64,000 nucleotides of DNA from Spinacia oleracea (lineage: Eukaryota > Streptophyta > Magnoliopsida > Caryophyllales > Amaranthaceae), in contig NC_079491.1 of assembly GCF_020520425.1 (NCBI RefSeq), forward strand, positions 1,054,001-1,118,000, read 5' to 3'. The notes beneath the pieces were generated by a model that searched no databases, was not told the origin of the DNA, and was given only the letters and a program-made list of their open reading frames with translations. The translations under genes and the position numbers were made by a program. This document shows positions 31,670-42,598 of the stretch, in pieces. How positions within the stretch are numbered: position 1 is the stretch's first letter; every line of letters starts with the position of its first letter.

Positions 31670-31740
31670 CAAATTTGAAAAGGAAGAGAAAAAGACCAGT
31701 AGTATCAGTGTCACTTCACTGTATCAGGATTCGAATATTT
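31670..31740 (-). other. Possible leader exon of the BMT5-like gene
   Basis: On the minus strand a CT-rich stretch ends TTTTCAAATTTG before gtaagaacc, a near-perfect donor. No convincing partner acceptor was found before 30820, other than weak ones such as GGAAAG, so this is tentative. Confidence 0.35.
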
Positions 31741-31867
31741 TGTGTTTGATGACTCAACAAATTCCCCGACTTCAGTCAGTCAACAGTTAAAGTTAAATTA
31801 CATGCATGTATCGTATCGTAAACATCATCTTTCACCCGAATCTATGTACCTTTGTTCTAGGAGCACG

Positions 31868-32160
31868 TAAAGATTGTTGTGGGTCGGGCTAGTCCGAGTT
31901 TTATGTCGACTCCATGAACCTTGTACTTGAGTGGACCCCACCCACGTCAACCCCACTTGTATCAAAAAATCAAAAAGGCGGCTTAGACACGAGCCAAGTC
32001 CACGTGCTCTCTCGTTGGGTTGGTTCGTGCCTAAGTCTTCGCTCAATTTAACGTGTTTGGTGTTGTCAGCATGTGTCGAGAAGTACCTTGTCATACCTTT
32101 ATCCAAAAAATTGCGGCCCTAATCGTGCCCACGACTCATGACTTCGTGCTCATGCCATAT
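31868..32160. mobile_element. Truncated GC-core hAT MITE
   Basis: Starts TAAAGATTGTTGTGGGTCGG like the elements at 9468 and 25324, continues with family words (GACTTCGTGCTCATGCC), but the right end is missing. It runs into a SINE-like segment. Confidence 0.6.
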
Positions 32161-32332
32161 TTGGTTGTGACAGGGCCCCTTTGCCCTCAATGTAGCTTTC
32201 GCACCTGAGTGAGAACAGTAATCGTCACCCACAAGCAGATGGGCAGGTTCGAACTCAGCACCTCCAAGTCACAACTCACAACATTACACGAAGAGTTCCC
32301 TACCATCTCCACCAAGCAAGCCTGATTAGATA
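32161..32332 (-). mobile_element. Possible tRNA-derived SINE
   Basis: On the minus strand GCTTGGTGGAGATGGTAGGG (A-box-like) is followed about 60 bases later by GCTGAGTTCGAACCTGCCC (B box). No poly(A) or clear duplication was seen, so only the tRNA-like promoter supports the call. Confidence 0.4.
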
Positions 32333-32341
32333 TATATGGAT

Positions 32342-32990
32342 TAGGAATGTCAGTGAGCGCGAATTTTATGGGAGACCCGCCCCGCATCCACCCCAAGTAG
32401 GCGGGGATGGGGGTAGGTTTGGTGGGTAATATAGCGGAGAGACGGAGATGGATTTAAAAATCTTACCCGCCATGTGGGTGGTGGCGGTTGTGGATTTTGT
32501 GTTGAACCCAAACCATCCGCTCCACTCCGCCCTTTCCCCACTCGCCCGCTTCATACTCGCCATGGGTGATGCGGTGGGTGTGGATTTATTTGTTTGTAGG
32601 TGATAATATAAATTTAGGTGAAACTAGTAAGGTTTTTTGTTTTATGGATATTGTTGTTGTTGTGGCGGGTACCCTTTCCGATTTTATATGTTACTTTATT
32701 CATAAGGTATTTTTTCTAATGTTAATTTTTCATTACTCCGTATATATGCAAATGTTTGCTGAATAAGCAAAATTAAGCGGATATTAGCCCGGGTATAAGG
32801 CGGAGGTGAGACGGGGATAGATACCCAGACGGATGATGGGGCGAGGATGGGTTTTAGTTTGTACTCATTAGGGCGGGGATGTGATTAATTTTGTACCCGC
32901 CATAGGTGATGGGGCGAGAATAATCTTTTTAGGTAGGGATAAGGATGATTAGACCTATATCCACATCCGTCCCGTCCATTGACGTCCCTA
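32342..32990. mobile_element. hAT MITE with GGCGGGGATGG core
   Basis: Ends TAGGAATGTCAGTG and (other strand) TAGGGACGTCAATG. Flanking 8-mers are atatggat (32334-32341) and atctggat (32991-32998), 7 of 8 matching. Both halves of the 649-bp interior are rich in 'ggcggggatggg' and 'acccgcc'; the middle is AT-rich. It is the source family of the fragment at 29978. Confidence 0.85.
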
Positions 32991-33453
32991 ATCTGGATTG
33001 AACGGCTGTTAGCCCGATTGTGTTCTCTACCATACGAGTACCACTCCGTAATTGTTGGACTGAACAATCGTTTAATAAAAGAATTTAGCACGTGAGATTT
33101 TGCCGTAACTCTGGTAATTAAGATTTTTTTAAAAAATTTGTTTTTTAAAAAATAGCAAGATTAGTAGGATTACAGACTGATTATCTCGTCATTATGTGGA
33201 GCACGAGTTACACGAGATCAGTTCTTTTGGTCTCCATGATGAATACTAGTATCAAATTGTTACTTTATTTTTCCAAATTAAGAAAATTGGACCTGTCATT
33301 TTCGGCCAATTTGATAATTAGAAAAAGATAAAGGAAAATAAAGAAAATATGGTTTCCGAAAATGTGTAGTTTATGTTCCATGGAGGAAATGTCCCTTTTC
33401 TTCAATTAAATGTCAAATGAGTAGTTGTTACAAAATAAATACGAAAAGTACTA

Positions 33454-33781
33454 CTCCATCCGTCCCAGAATACTCGACCCGGTTTGACCGGCACAGAGTT
33501 TAAGGGACTTGAATTGACTTATTTAATTTAATAGGTAGTAGTTGATAGTGGGGTATTATTTTATTGTAGTTAGTGGTAAATGTGTAAAGGGGTGGGGTTG
33601 GGGGAGAGTAGGGGTTGAATTTTTAATTATTTTTTGTATGGAGTAGGGGGTAGGTGGGTTAATATGGGTGGAGTGAGAAATAATATAATATTGTTAGAAT
33701 ATTTCCATTTTTAGAAACAGGTCAAGTATTAAGGGACGGCCCGATAAGGAAAACAGGTCAAGTATTCCGGGACGGAGGGAG
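33454..33781. mobile_element. Stowaway MITE, 328-bp family
   Basis: Starts CTCCATCCGTCCCAGAATAC and ends GTATTCCGGGACGGAGGGAG between TA pairs. It has the same length as, and is nearly identical to, 3683-4010 and the reconstituted MITE at 27661. Confidence 0.92.
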
Positions 33782-33872
33782 TATAATTAAATATAGTCAA
33801 TATCTATTGTTTTTTTTTTTTGTTTTGGTAGATGATTTTTACTTCTTAGTTATGGAGATATATCATTAATAT

Positions 33873-34399
33873 TAGGGCGGAGCAAAACTATCCGGAAAAT
33901 TAAAAATCCGAAATCCGAACCGCTATTCGATCCGAAAAAGTGGATACCCGAACCGATATGGTTATCGGTTCGGGAGCCCGAATCGAAATTCGGGTATTGG
34001 ATATGGTTACGGATATCGTTCTATAAATAACGAGTACCCAATAATGATCCGATAATCCCATTTTTAAGTTTTAAATATTTTTTTCCCAAGAGTTCAGAAT
34101 CCTAAACGTTAATAATAAATGTATAATTTTAGTAAATTGTAATTTCATTAGTAATGTAGCCAAAATCATGTGATAATGTTGGTATTTAGTGTTGAATTAT
34201 ATTACAATAATCTAGTAATTACGTATATTTTTTCCAATTGGATATCATAACGTAACGGGTACCCGGTACCCGATCCGAAAGTTTGGGTACCCAAACTTAA
34301 CGATTCGGTTTATGGATAACAATTTTTACATTATTTGGTTATCTGTTACTCTAATCGATGATGCTATTGGTTCAGGTACCCGACCCATGCTCACCTCTA
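33873..34399. mobile_element. hAT MITE with ccgaac/gggtacc core
   Basis: Ends TAGGGCGGAGCAAAAC and (other strand) TAGAGGTGAGCATGGG, with a perfect 8-bp duplication attaatat (33865-33872, 34400-34407). The first and last 150 bases are dense in 'gatccgaa', 'cggttcggg' and 'tacccga'. The centre is AT-rich. 527 bp, no ORF. Confidence 0.9.
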
Positions 34400-34407
34400 A
34401 TTAATAT

Positions 34408-35613
34408 CCGATCTTCTAAACTCTAAACTCTTTTATCTACCTCTAGATATATATATATAGCTAATTCAAGTGGTTTTTTCGAGACAATCATAATCTTACC
34501 CGATTTAAATTGATGACCTCCGAATCTCCGATCAGTAAGTTTGCCGTTTGGTGATCTTTCCTACGAACTTTGTTAACTAAACAAAATGGACAATCTCTTC
34601 TTTTTGAAGCAAGATCAACCACCTTTTTTGATACAAAGTTGTACACGGAAATACATTTCCATATGTATATAACTTCTTTCCAACTTTACCAAATCCCACC
34701 AAATCTTCCTACTTAATTCTTTAGTTCTTTTCCTTTTCTATTATAATAAATAAATAAAATTTTCCTTAGAAAAACATATAAAATAATCAAGAAAACTAAC
34801 TTTAGATCCCATCATGTTCTTAATAGTTGAAGAACGGCTCAAAAATAACTAAAATAATCACATATATCAAGTTCCCCTCAAAAAAATAACTAAAATAATC
34901 ACATATCAAGTTCCCCTCGAAAAATAAAATAAAAATACATACTTCAGATGTTTCAAATGTTGCACTACCTCACCATCCTAGGCTAGCTAGTTCCTAACTT
35001 CTTATGCATTGGAAGGAACCATGCATCCTCCCATCTTCAAAGCTTAATGTGCGTTTCTATTCTATCAAATTTTATTCTTACTCGAATTTATCAAAACTTA
35101 TTTTAGTTATAAATTGAATAGTTTTAATTATTAGACCAACTCACTCTCCTGGCTACGAGTAGTTTATATGCCTTGGGAACTTGGAAAGCATACATACTAC
35201 CAAGTCCAACCCCTTTCACTCCTTCATGGCTCCCACCTATCTTCGACGTTCTTTTAATTTAAAATATATAACGACTATTATATTAGTAGTTCAGGGTTAA
35301 TAAGTTCAAACAGTACACGTAAGGAACGGACTCTTACTATACCTAGTAGCTAGCTAGGATAGTAGACAATGTTAGTATAATTACTTAAATTGAGATGCCA
35401 ATAGCTCAAGAATTTTCACACCGATAAATGAAAGTTAAGTTCATAAAGAATAAAAGGGTACGTACTCCAATTCATTTTACAACTAGAATAAATTCAGATG
35501 TGTGGAAAACCTAACATAACACACCCTTTACAAGAAATTGTTACAAGACACGAAGTATCCACGAGGTGAGTGAAACTATCTGAAAAATCGAAAAACTCAA
35601 ACCCAATCCGATA
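34408..35613. other. Intergenic AT-rich stretch
   Basis: No ORF, repeat structure or known motif stands out beyond a near-duplicated 'aaaataactaaaataatcacatatcaagttcccctc' pair at about 34850-34920. Confidence 0.5.
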
Positions 35614-35621
35614 TCCATGTC

Positions 35622-35873
35622 TAAAGATGGTTGTGGGCCAAAACGAGTCGGGCCCACGCCAGGCGACTCTCCATCGTGAAAAGTTCAGAACTGGGCCCAG
35701 GCCCACGAGCTGTCGTGTCGGGCCTTCATGCCCAAGCCTATTTTTTTGTTGTGCTTTCCAAAAAATGCAGCCCAGACCCGACCTATAACCCACGACATCG
35801 GGCTTCGTGCTTTTTTTCGTGTCTGTGTCGGGTCAGATTTTTTCATGTCGAGCCCGGCCCACGGCCATCTTTG
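35622..35873. mobile_element. GC-core hAT MITE upstream of the SMP-30-like gene
   Basis: Ends TAAAGATGGTTGTGGGCC and GGCCCACGGCCATCTTTG. Flanking 8-mers are tccatgtc (35614-35621) and tccatttc (35874-35881). 252 bp. It lies about 240 bp before the next gene's start codon and so sits in its promoter. Confidence 0.88.
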
Positions 35874-36115
35874 TCCATTTCTACGCAACATAGCTCGCAA
35901 ATACAGAACCAACCCCACAACGTTACAAAGAGTAAGTGCATAAAATCAGGGGCAAAAATACCATACAATAAAACTTAAAAAGTAAATTTCTCACCTACAA
36001 ATACAAAAAAAAATCTCACCATACCAAAAACACCACATTTTCTTTTCGCCCATCTTTCTTTATCTCTTCCAATTTTCCTCCCAAAACACAGCAAAGAAAG
36101 AACACAACAACAACA

Positions 36116-39100
36116 ATGGGGTTTTTCTCCCCAAAATTCATCTTCTCTCTCCTCCTCCTCTCAGCCATTCCACTTGGCATCCTCGTCACCCTCGAAAGGG
36201 CCCCACACTCCACCCACGTGTACCAATACCACAGCAACAGCTGGCTCAGGGAGTGTGCCAAGTGGGATGATCTCAACCGTCGATTCCTCGTCTCCTACAT
36301 GGAAGGCGGAATAGGAGAACTCAAGGTCGTCGTATCTGATAATAATGATAATAATGATGATGTTATATTGGATGAAATCACAGCCGTTAAAGACGTTGAC
36401 TTGGCTGGAAATGCTACCGTTGGTATTTCCATCGACCGGTCTAGAAATCGTCTCCTTGTTGTTTCGTCTGACTTGATTGGAAATCGTTATGGTGGTCTTG
36501 CTGCATACGATCTTTCCTCTTGGCGTCGTTTGTTTCTCACTCACCTAATTAGCCCTGGTAAGTAGTAGTAATAATAGTAACGCTTTTCTTTGCTTTGTTT
36601 TGACTTGTGGTTAAGATTTGATAAACTAATCATGGCCAATAATTATTGCACGGATTTTTAAATGGACTTGGCCCATACTGATTTAGATGGATCATGTCTA
36701 AAAAAACGTAAACAAGTTATTCCTAATTTATTTTGACATGTTTATAATGAAAAAAAAAGTATCAAATTGCTGTTGTTGATACATATTGTGCTTAAATAAT
36801 GTGATTTTAAGTTACAATTCACTTAAAAAATACAGGGTTACTATAATTCAAAAAATGGATATTATTTCTAAGAAATTTGGTGTTAATTTATTATAATCAC
36901 TGTATGAACAATAAATGTCCCTATGTATATAAAATGGGAAAATGGGTGTTTGAGAAAATTATTGTTTTTAGATTTACACTAATATTATTGTAGACCAGGT
37001 TTACGCAAGAATAATCCATATGAAAACCGTCTAAACATCTTCATTAATTGCAACATATCTTATTTTAATTAGTTTGGACAACGTGATTGACATGTCTCGA
37101 TTTAGAGGTTAATACAGATGATTATATGTCTCATAATCGATTTTTTTTATTTGGTCCTCTTTGAATTATATTGCATTCGTAGCTCATTCACAGTAAAATA
37201 AAAATAGACACGTTAGTGCTGTATTTTTAGGAGAATATCACGTTAATATGATTTTGATTGGAAAAAAAATCCTAAATGAGTGGCTTGCAAGTTGACAAAT
37301 AATGTTAAAACTTAGTACGGAGTATTGAAATTTGAAAACATCAAATTTCGAGTATCTTATTTTGGATCGTATCGAGATAAAAACATGTCCTGCTTTACTT
37401 TCTTCGGTGCACTTTGTCCTGTTTTTAAATTACTCCCTTCATTTCTTTTTGTTCTTTACGTTTTTCTTTTTGGGTATTTTAAAAAATGTTGTAATTTTTT
37501 ATATCTCTGATCTACCTCGCAAAGGGGTTTCACTTTTAGAGGATAAAATTATTTGCAAATCATGTAAAATAATCATAAAGATCGAATATCTTAAATTGCA
37601 TGTATGGAATATAGATATATATGTATCTTTATATAAGTTAAGATACAATTTTGAGAGAATATTATTCTAACTTTCGTATATTGTATAAAAAATAATAATA
37701 ATAAACCTTAAACACTGTTAAAATACTCATTGAAGTGAATCAAACACAACCCTTTTTATAACAACATGTAAATGTCCGTATAAGTGGTTAATATTACAAA
37801 CATTGATAAGCGTAAAAGTCAAATTGTAACATGTATTTATAAACGGTAAAGATCCGAAGAAAGTTTATGTCATAAGTGACTTGTATCTAAAATAGACACA
37901 ATTGTACCTCAAAAAAAAAAAAAAAAGACACAATTGATCTAAATAGACACAATTGATTCCTATTGAAACTCATTAATTTAGAATTGGTACTGATTCGCAT
38001 AGTATTATACTACTAAGTAGTACTGACACGAGTCACTTTGGTATTGATACTGACGTACTCTTTGTTGGTACTAAAAAAAAAGTTCTTTTGGGTGACTTGT
38101 ATCCAATTTGGCCACAAACACTTGACATTTAAAAAATCTCGAAGATCCGGACCAGACGAGTATGGTATTGTTTGGCTAACATAGACCTGATCATCATGAG
38201 CCCGACCCGTTCCGAATTAGCGGGTTTTGGGCAGAATTTTTAGGCCCGTGTTCCAGGCCCAGACTGACTCGAATTTTTAATTTTGTGGGTATATTTGGAC
38301 AACTCAAAATTGCAATTTCAGTTATAAATTTGACCCGTTCGATAATAGCGGATTTTGACCGGCCCCTCTCAAGGGCAGTCGTGGCCCGGCCTGCAATTTG
38401 ATCAGGTCTAGGCTAACACAATGACCCAAAATCATATTGTCCTTGTAGTCAAACTTTTGCATTTGGTTTTCTGTTGTTACTTGTTAGTGCTCAAGTGTTA
38501 CTAAAGGCAACAAAACAAACAATAATGGTGTCTGAAATCTGAATCATAATTTTCTCCTTGGAAATGTAGTGCTTATATTATTAATTTATTACTCCCTCCG
38601 TCCCTTAATACACGACCTGTTTTGATCATACACGCTTGCCAATGTTCAACTTTGACCACCAATTTCTTTAACTACATATTATAAAAACTTATAAAAATAT
38701 TAATATTTTGAAAGTATATATTAAGATGAAGCCAACAATATATTATATACTAACATTTGTTTTCATATACTATAAATAAAATATGGTCAAAGTGAATTAT
38801 GTGAATAGTGCAAAAAGTCAAATTGGGTCGAGTATTAAGGGACGGAGGGATTATTATAAGGAATTATATTCCAGTTGCTAAACTTATACTGGCCTCAAGA
38901 TGTTCAAGTACTACCAGATATGTTTGTCAGTCCATTTATGTTTCAACCAATTCAATCCATACAAACTTCTACCTTGTCTGTCACAGACTCACAGCCACTT
39001 AAATTCCAGAATTAATTTCTCGTATTATCAAGTACGGAGTATTGGCTAAATATGGTAGTGGGTCAGGCCGGGTCGGGCCATGAGTCGAACACTCTTGAAC

Positions 39101-40059
39101 GGACCCGGCCACACTAAGCCCAGTTGGTACGCTCCGTATCGGGCTGCGCCAAAAATTTCAAAAATACAGCCCATGCACGGCCAAGCCCATGTGCCCTCGT
39201 GTCGGACCGGGCTATCGTGTTTAAATTTTATTTCAATTATTTTACGTGTTTTGTCGTGTTTGGCCTTGCCCAATTGTGATTTTTCCAAAAAAAAAGTACG
39301 GTCCAGGCTCAGCCCACGGCTTCGTGCTCGTGTCCTGACGTGCATTTTCTGTGCCCGTGCCAGGTTTTGCTTTTTTCGTGTTGGGCCGGGCCGGTCCAAT
39401 GCCATTTTTATGATATAATGGTATAATCAATTCGAGTTCATTCTTGTCCATGTTGGGTTAAGTTTCTCTCAATAACTTCGGATATTCTCTGTTGTATATA
39501 TATATATTCAGGAGATGAGAAAGCATTTGCGGATGATGTAGCCGTTGACGAACAAGGCAATGCATATGTAACCGATGTAAGAAACAGCAAAATTTGGAAG
39601 GTTAATGTAGATGGAAAGTTATTATCAATAATTAAAAGTCCACTTTTCACCCCAAAACAATGGTACAAAAATTTGGTAGGCCTTAATGGGATTGTGTACC
39701 ACCCAGATGGCTACTTGCTAGTAATTCATACTTTTTCCGGGAATTTGTACAAGATTGATTTGAAGAACGAGGAGAAAATCAAATTAGTGAAAGTAATCAA
39801 GGGATCACTCACATTCGGTGACGGGTTAGAGCTTTTATCTCCGTCTAAACTCGTGGTTGCCGGGAACCCTGCAGGGCGGTTGGTGGAGAGTAGTGACGGG
39901 TGGGAGACCGCGTCGGTGGTGGGAAAATTCTCCGGCGTGAAACACCGGTTGGCCACGGCCGCGACGGTTAAGGACGGGAAGGCCTATTTGAGTCATATGA
40001 TTGGGTTAGGGTACCCTAAGAGAAAACATGTTATTGTGGAAGCTGTTTTTAGTTCTTAG
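36116..40059 (+). CDS. SMP-30/gluconolactonase-like beta-propeller protein
   Basis: A plant 'calcium-dependent phosphotriesterase superfamily' protein. The fold is the six-bladed propeller of SMP-30, gluconolactonase and strictosidine-synthase-like enzymes; the substrate in plants is unknown. Exons 36116-36557 and 39512-40059 join in phase 1 (990 bases, 329 residues). Residues 7-27 (KFIFSLLLLSAIPLGILVTL) are a hydrophobic signal or anchor, so secretion or ER location is likely. Blades are recognisable from ECAKWDDLNRRFLVS, DLAGNATVGISIDRSRNRLL, DDVAVDEQGNAYVTDVRNSK and LNGIVYHPDGYLLV, with FGDGLELLSPSKLVVAG later. The 2.95-kb intron carries a Stowaway and two hAT MITEs. The protein looks complete; its chemical activity cannot be read from sequence. 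Confidence 0.88.
38182..38410. mobile_element. hAT MITE, TAGACCTGATCA family
   Basis: Inverted ends TAGACCTGATCATCATGAG and CAATTTGATCAGGTCTA, with a perfect 8-bp duplication ggctaaca (38174-38181, 38411-38418). The interior has gcccgacccg and gcgggttttggg words. It lies in the intron of the SMP-30-like gene. Confidence 0.92.
38592..38852. mobile_element. Stowaway MITE
   Basis: Starts CTCCCTCCGTCCCTTAATAC, ends GAGTATTAAGGGACGGAGGG, preceded by TA; the last bases are mutated. About 260 bp, in the same intron as 38182-38410. Confidence 0.8.
39047..39410. mobile_element. Degenerate GC-core hAT MITE
   Basis: Ends TAAATATGGTAGTGGGTC and GGTCCAATGCCATTTTTA are recognisable but mutated versions of the TAAAGATGG ends. 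Interior words (GGGCCGGGCCGG, CGGCTTCGTGCTCGTG) match the family. No target duplication remains, so it is probably older. It ends about 100 bp before the second exon of the SMP-30-like gene. Confidence 0.7.
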
Positions 40060-40442
40060 AAAGGGAGTTTGTTTGAATGAGGTCATATTGACACATGCAT
40101 TGTTTTAGCATAGGCTATTTACAAATACTTATTTGTAGGTTCGATTTATTCTTTTCCGTGTGTTGTTTATCTTTTACCGTGTAATGCTTAAGAGGGAAAA
40201 GGTGATTTAAGTTTAAAAAAAAAAAAAGTAAAGAAAAGAAAAGAAAGAAAAGGTAGTGTCATTTGTGAGTCGTGATCATGAATGGTTGGGGCTTGTTGAT
40301 ACTTCGTATTTTCTACCTAGCTATATCGGGTTTTAGTACAATATTGATTTGTACTCTGATTTTCTGATCTAAAAGGTTTAAATGAAGAAAAGAAAGATTA
40401 ATTAAAATTTAAATGCTAGTGGGCTGTACTTCGTATGTAATT

Positions 40443-40557
40443 GTTTTTTGGTGCGAATAAGGGCAAATAAATTACAAATGTGGGTGTGAGATTCGAACCT
40501 GAGACCTATTGTACAAAGGCCCTCAGTCTTAACCACTAGACCAAGACATCATTGGTT
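40443..40557 (-). mobile_element. tRNA-derived SINE with 14-bp target duplication
   Basis: Flanked by cttcgtatgtaatt at 40429-40442 and 40558-40571. On the minus strand GTCTTGGTCTAGTGGTTAAG (A box) and TCAGGTTCGAATCTCAC (B box) are 35-40 bases apart, and the unit ends CGCACCAAAAAAC. It is 115 bp. The cloverleaf is not complete, so it is not a tRNA gene. Confidence 0.8.
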
Positions 40558-40571
40558 CTTCGTATGTAATT

Positions 40572-41327
40572 ATAAGTTTTTAACAAGTTAACAATCGATA
40601 AACATCCCTTAGTTAATTGGAAAATTTGGTGCATTTTTACAAAACTCGAAGAATATATGGCACATTCTGAAAAGATAAGGATATTTCGTGTATTTTATTA
40701 AATTACATGAAATAAGCGTAAACCAACTTAAAAGTTGGAGGTCAAATATTTTGATTAATTCTGGAAAGTTGAAGCCCACCACTACAACGCATACAATATT
40801 TAAAATTGAAGCCCACCATTTAGAAGTTTACCAAATCATTACAAATTCAAATAAGTACTTAATTTTTAAATACTTTGACAAATTAGTGTTGAGTGATAAT
40901 ACAAGGAGATTTTTAGCATTTTAAATTAGTGTTTCACAAGAGGTAACAAAACAAGCTTTTGGAGTATAGTCTATCAAAAGCCCCCAAATTTAATTTCAAA
41001 TTACTGTTTTAAAATTACAACCACTAAGTTGAGTCCATCATCTTCATGATCAAAAACTTATTTTACAATTATTTTTACGTGACTCTTTACTTAACTGAAT
41101 GTTTTGAACATATTTTATCCTGCATAAGTGAAAATGTAGTGAACATTACTAGATCTAACGTGAGTAACATTCTACTCATGAGAATAACAACTTTACAACA
41201 ACCAAAATTTCCCAACTAAGGGTATAAGACTAGCTAATGGGAACCGAATATGCGAAGACTATTAATTTAAAACATGTAGATTGAGTTACGCTGAAATGAC
41301 ATATCACTCACAATATCAAAACATGTA
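40572..41327. other. Intergenic AT-rich stretch
   Basis: A 78-codon ORF (40688-40924) has no recognisable motif and biased Lys/Ile/Asn content as expected by chance. Nothing else is visible. Confidence 0.5.
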
Positions 41328-41586
41328 CTTCCTCCGTCTTTTAATACTCGCAACGTTTGGACTTTTGCCACTATTCATATAATCTACTTTGACTATTCTT
41401 AGTGCTTTTTATATAAGATAAAACATAGTCAAGTGGGTTCTTTTTAGATTCGTCTCAATGTGTATTTTCAAAATATCAAATTTTTATAATTTTTGCATAA
41501 AGAGAATTTAAGATATAAATGATCAAAGTTGTGCATTGGCATGCATGAAACTAACAAACGTTGCGAGTATTAAAAGACGGAGGAAG
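41328..41586. mobile_element. Stowaway MITE, 259-bp family
   Basis: Starts CTTCCTCCGTCTTTTAATAC and ends TTAAAAGACGGAGGAAG with TA on both sides. It differs by only a handful of bases from 60336-60594 over 259 bp. Confidence 0.93.
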
Positions 41587-41853
41587 TAAGTTTTTTTGGT
41601 TTTGAGAGAGCCACAGAGGACAATATTACAGATGATATTTGGTGAAGTATAAGGATTATGGATACCATCTCCCAAAACTCTAACCAACTTAACTAGTTAA
41701 TTTCCGCGTAGTACGTGTACAATAATATAATCGAATCAAATTATAAATGATATGGGCCATACTAACTTAACGTCTAGAGCCATAAATGTTTCGAGGTTTT
41801 GTGACTAATCAAATCTTCTATAATCGTCTTACGACTCAAAAATAAATGCAAAA

Positions 41854-42114
41854 TAGACCTGATAAAAAGGCGAGCCGGCCCAAGCTTCGGGCCAATTTGT
41901 GTGCCCAAAATCCGTTATTTCGGGCCAAAACAGCGGGGTTTTCGGGCCATTTTCGGGCCGGGGAAAAATTATAACTAAAATTGTTGTTTTATGTTGCCCA
42001 AAGCCCGCATTTTTTTTAAAAAAGTCGGGGAGGGCTGACCCGAACATCGGGTCGGAATATTCTGCCCCAAACCCGGCAATTTCGGATCAGGTTGGCCCAT
42101 GTTGATCAGCTCTA
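41854..42114. mobile_element. hAT MITE, TAGACCTGAT family
   Basis: Ends TAGACCTGATAAAAAGGCG and (other strand) TAGAGCTGATCAACATGGG, perfect 8-bp duplication atgcaaaa (41846-41853, 42115-42122). The core is rich in 'cgggcc', 'cccggc' words. About 480 bp before the TBL start codon. Confidence 0.92.
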
Positions 42115-42210
42115 ATGCAAAACAAGGTCGACAACATCTCATATCAGCGTCGTTTATAACTCCCGTTGTACAGCCAAATTATAGTTACTATTAAACTACT
42201 CCGTGTCACC

Positions 42211-42218
42211 TATAAAAT
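42211..42218 (+). promoter_or_regulatory. TATA box candidate for the TBL gene
   Basis: TATAAAAT in a CA-rich context about 380 bp before the ATG at 42599. A possible leader-intron acceptor (GTTTGTTTTTCAG, about 42546-42558) lies between, which would explain the distance. Confidence 0.4.
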
Positions 42219-42598
42219 GGAACCTAATCCAATATATATATCATGAATTCTGCCACCTTCCTACCACTCATGAATTCATGATATAGTTAGTAGTTAGTGA
42301 CAAATGACAATTAGTGTTGATTAGATTATGATTAAAGACAATCTATAGTGTATCAAGTTAGTAACTAAACTCTCAACTTCTTATCTTTCAGAATTACAGC
42401 CATGTCAAACCAGACCCCAACACACGTTCTTTAACACCATAAACTCACTGACTCCACTCCACCACCTCCCTTAATAATCGAATTTGTTTAAGCATAAACT
42501 TAATTAAACTAATTTAAATTGAATAAAATTATTCCAATATTTTTGTTTGTTTTTCAGATGTATTTCTTTGTTTCTCATGCTTTACTGAAGAACAGAAG

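Noticed and set aside
40480-40555. tRNA gene on the minus strand
   Set aside because: A and B boxes are present but the acceptor stem and full cloverleaf are not, and a 14-bp target duplication shows it is a SINE.
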